Part shown: positions 12,550 to 12,939 of the stretch, in pieces
Numbering within the stretch: the first letter of the stretch is position 1
How the letters are laid out: the number at the start of each line of letters is the position of its first letter
From: an uncultured Eubacteriales bacterium
Lineage (GTDB): Bacteria; Bacillota; Clostridia; Oscillospirales; Butyricicoccaceae
Direction of reading: 5' to 3'
Assembly: GCA_934675045.1 (NCBI GenBank)
Contig: CAKUPI010000027.1
Coordinates: forward strand, 1 to 12,939
DNA: 12,939 nucleotides
Notes under the pieces: generated by a model
What the model was told of the DNA's origin: nothing
The model's database searches: none
The model's input: the letters and a program-made list of their open reading frames with translations, nothing else
Program-made: the position numbers and the translations under genes

Positions 12550-12939
12550 CGGCGTCCGAGCCGGGAGGCTTTGCCGACCGGGCGAGTATGAATAAACGGG
12601 GTCCCCGCAAAATCGCGGATTTTGTGGGGCAAAAGCGAAGATGGTGTTACGATAGTAACGCTCGAGTAAGTGCACTAATGCGCCGGATTCGCCTTCGCCG
12701 CGCCGGCGGGTGCAAAAGCGCCTGTGCTTTTTGTCGCGGCAAAAAGCACCAAAAACCGCCTTGAAGCCGGATAGGCGCGGAACCAGCTCCGCCCGGCCGC
12801 GGCCGGACTGCGCGATCTTCCGCGCCGCCTTCACCGCTGACAAAAACCTGCAAAAGTGCCCTGTGCCGTCGCTCCGCGCGCCATGCGCAGGGCATTCGCC
12901 CTGCGCGGAAAATGGCGCGGCAGGACGGGAAGTATGAAA
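12506..12939. other. 434-base region without a gene, rich in hairpins
   Basis: No open frame here has a ribosome site plus recognisable protein. The region contains repeat copy 2 and three strong hairpins. The first is 12603-12614 with 12618-12629 (12 bp, one G-U pair, loop GCG). The second is GTGCTTTTTG (12724-12733) with its exact complement (12740-12749), loop of 6. The third is GCGCAGGGC (12885-12893) with GCCCTGCGC (12898-12906), loop ATTC, extended by an outer arm GCGCCAT (12878-12884) with ATGGCGC (12912-12918). None is followed by a T tract, so none is a standard terminator. A possible ATG at 12934 is too close to the window edge to judge. Confidence 0.7.
12646..12713. repeat. Direct repeat copy 2, an intergenic copy of the mutS2 tail
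   Basis: This is an exact 68-base copy of 12482-12549, offset by 164 bases. With the flanking 12637-12645 it would still encode the MutS2 terminal residues EDGVTIVTLE followed by a stop, but no start codon or ribosome site precedes it, so it is not a gene. The codons just upstream differ from mutS2 at third positions. The 9-mer GCAAAAGCG lies near its left edge (12629-12637) and at its right edge (12712-12720). Confidence 0.95.

Noticed and set aside
10133..12610. Very long minus-strand open frame opposite mutS2
   Set aside because: It is an antisense artefact of GC-rich codon use. MutS2 on the + strand has all expected motifs, and the antisense product has no recognisable domain.
12482..12713. 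CRISPR-like array
   Set aside because: There are only two copies, of 68 bases, one of them within a coding sequence, with a single 96-base gap and no cas genes nearby.
12511..12843. Minus-strand open frames running through the two repeat copies
   Set aside because: The similarity of their products (a shared segment of about 20 residues) is simply the DNA repeat translated antisense; no ribosome site or domain supports a gene.
12934..12939. Possible start of another gene (ATGAAA) at the window end
   Set aside because: Only two codons are visible and the preceding GGACGGGA is a weak ribosome site; it cannot be judged without more sequence.

Overview
By eye this is a GC-rich chromosomal segment (roughly two thirds G+C) from an endospore-forming Firmicute, most likely a member of the Clostridia. 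The evidence is spoIIID, ylbJ, yqfC and yqfD, four genes of the mother-cell (sigma-E) sporulation programme, together with the Firmicute gene order yqfC-yqfD-phoH-ybeY-era-yqzL-recO-mutS2. I see no phage, insertion sequence, CRISPR array, tRNA or rRNA.

Layout. 110-1711 (+): a zinc-dependent D-aminoacylase, ended by a strong terminator that overlaps the promoter of the next gene. 1788-2258 (+): a YbaK-type Cys-tRNA(Pro) deacylase. 2271-2525 (-): spoIIID, read from a TTG start and preceded by a sigma-E-like promoter, convergent with ybaK. 2637-3443 (+): an omega-amidase-like carbon-nitrogen hydrolase. 3444-3661: an intergenic gap with two back-to-back terminators. 3662-5094 (-): ylbJ coupled by a TAATG overlap to a small cysteine-rich protein, with another sigma-E-like promoter upstream. 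5177-7739 (+): yqfC-yqfD-phoH, with a near-consensus sigma-A promoter buried inside yqfD and a strong terminator after phoH. 7877-12505 (+): ybeY-era-yqzL-recO-mutS2 behind a near-consensus sigma-A promoter; these genes are closely spaced or overlapping, apart from a 79-base gap after era. 12506-12939: no gene, but a 68-bp perfect direct repeat that includes the last codons of mutS2, plus several hairpins.

How the genes work together. Two functional blocks are interleaved. One is sporulation: SpoIIID is a mother-cell transcription factor, YlbJ is an integral membrane protein, and YqfC/YqfD are mother-cell proteins of the SpoIV type. The other is housekeeping: YbeY (rRNA maturation), Era (30S assembly), PhoH (an ATPase linked to RNA metabolism), RecO (recombination) and MutS2 (ribosome rescue or recombination control). 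The promoter and terminator signals suggest that phoH can be expressed in vegetative cells independently of yqfCD, and that ybeY onward is a separate vegetative unit.

Most of the window is ordinary conserved chromosome. The parts most worth following up are the duplicated mutS2 tail with its hairpins, the small cysteine-rich protein coupled to ylbJ, a RecO lacking the usual zinc-finger cysteines, and the regulatory signals listed. I did not find convincing evidence of a wholly new multi-gene system.
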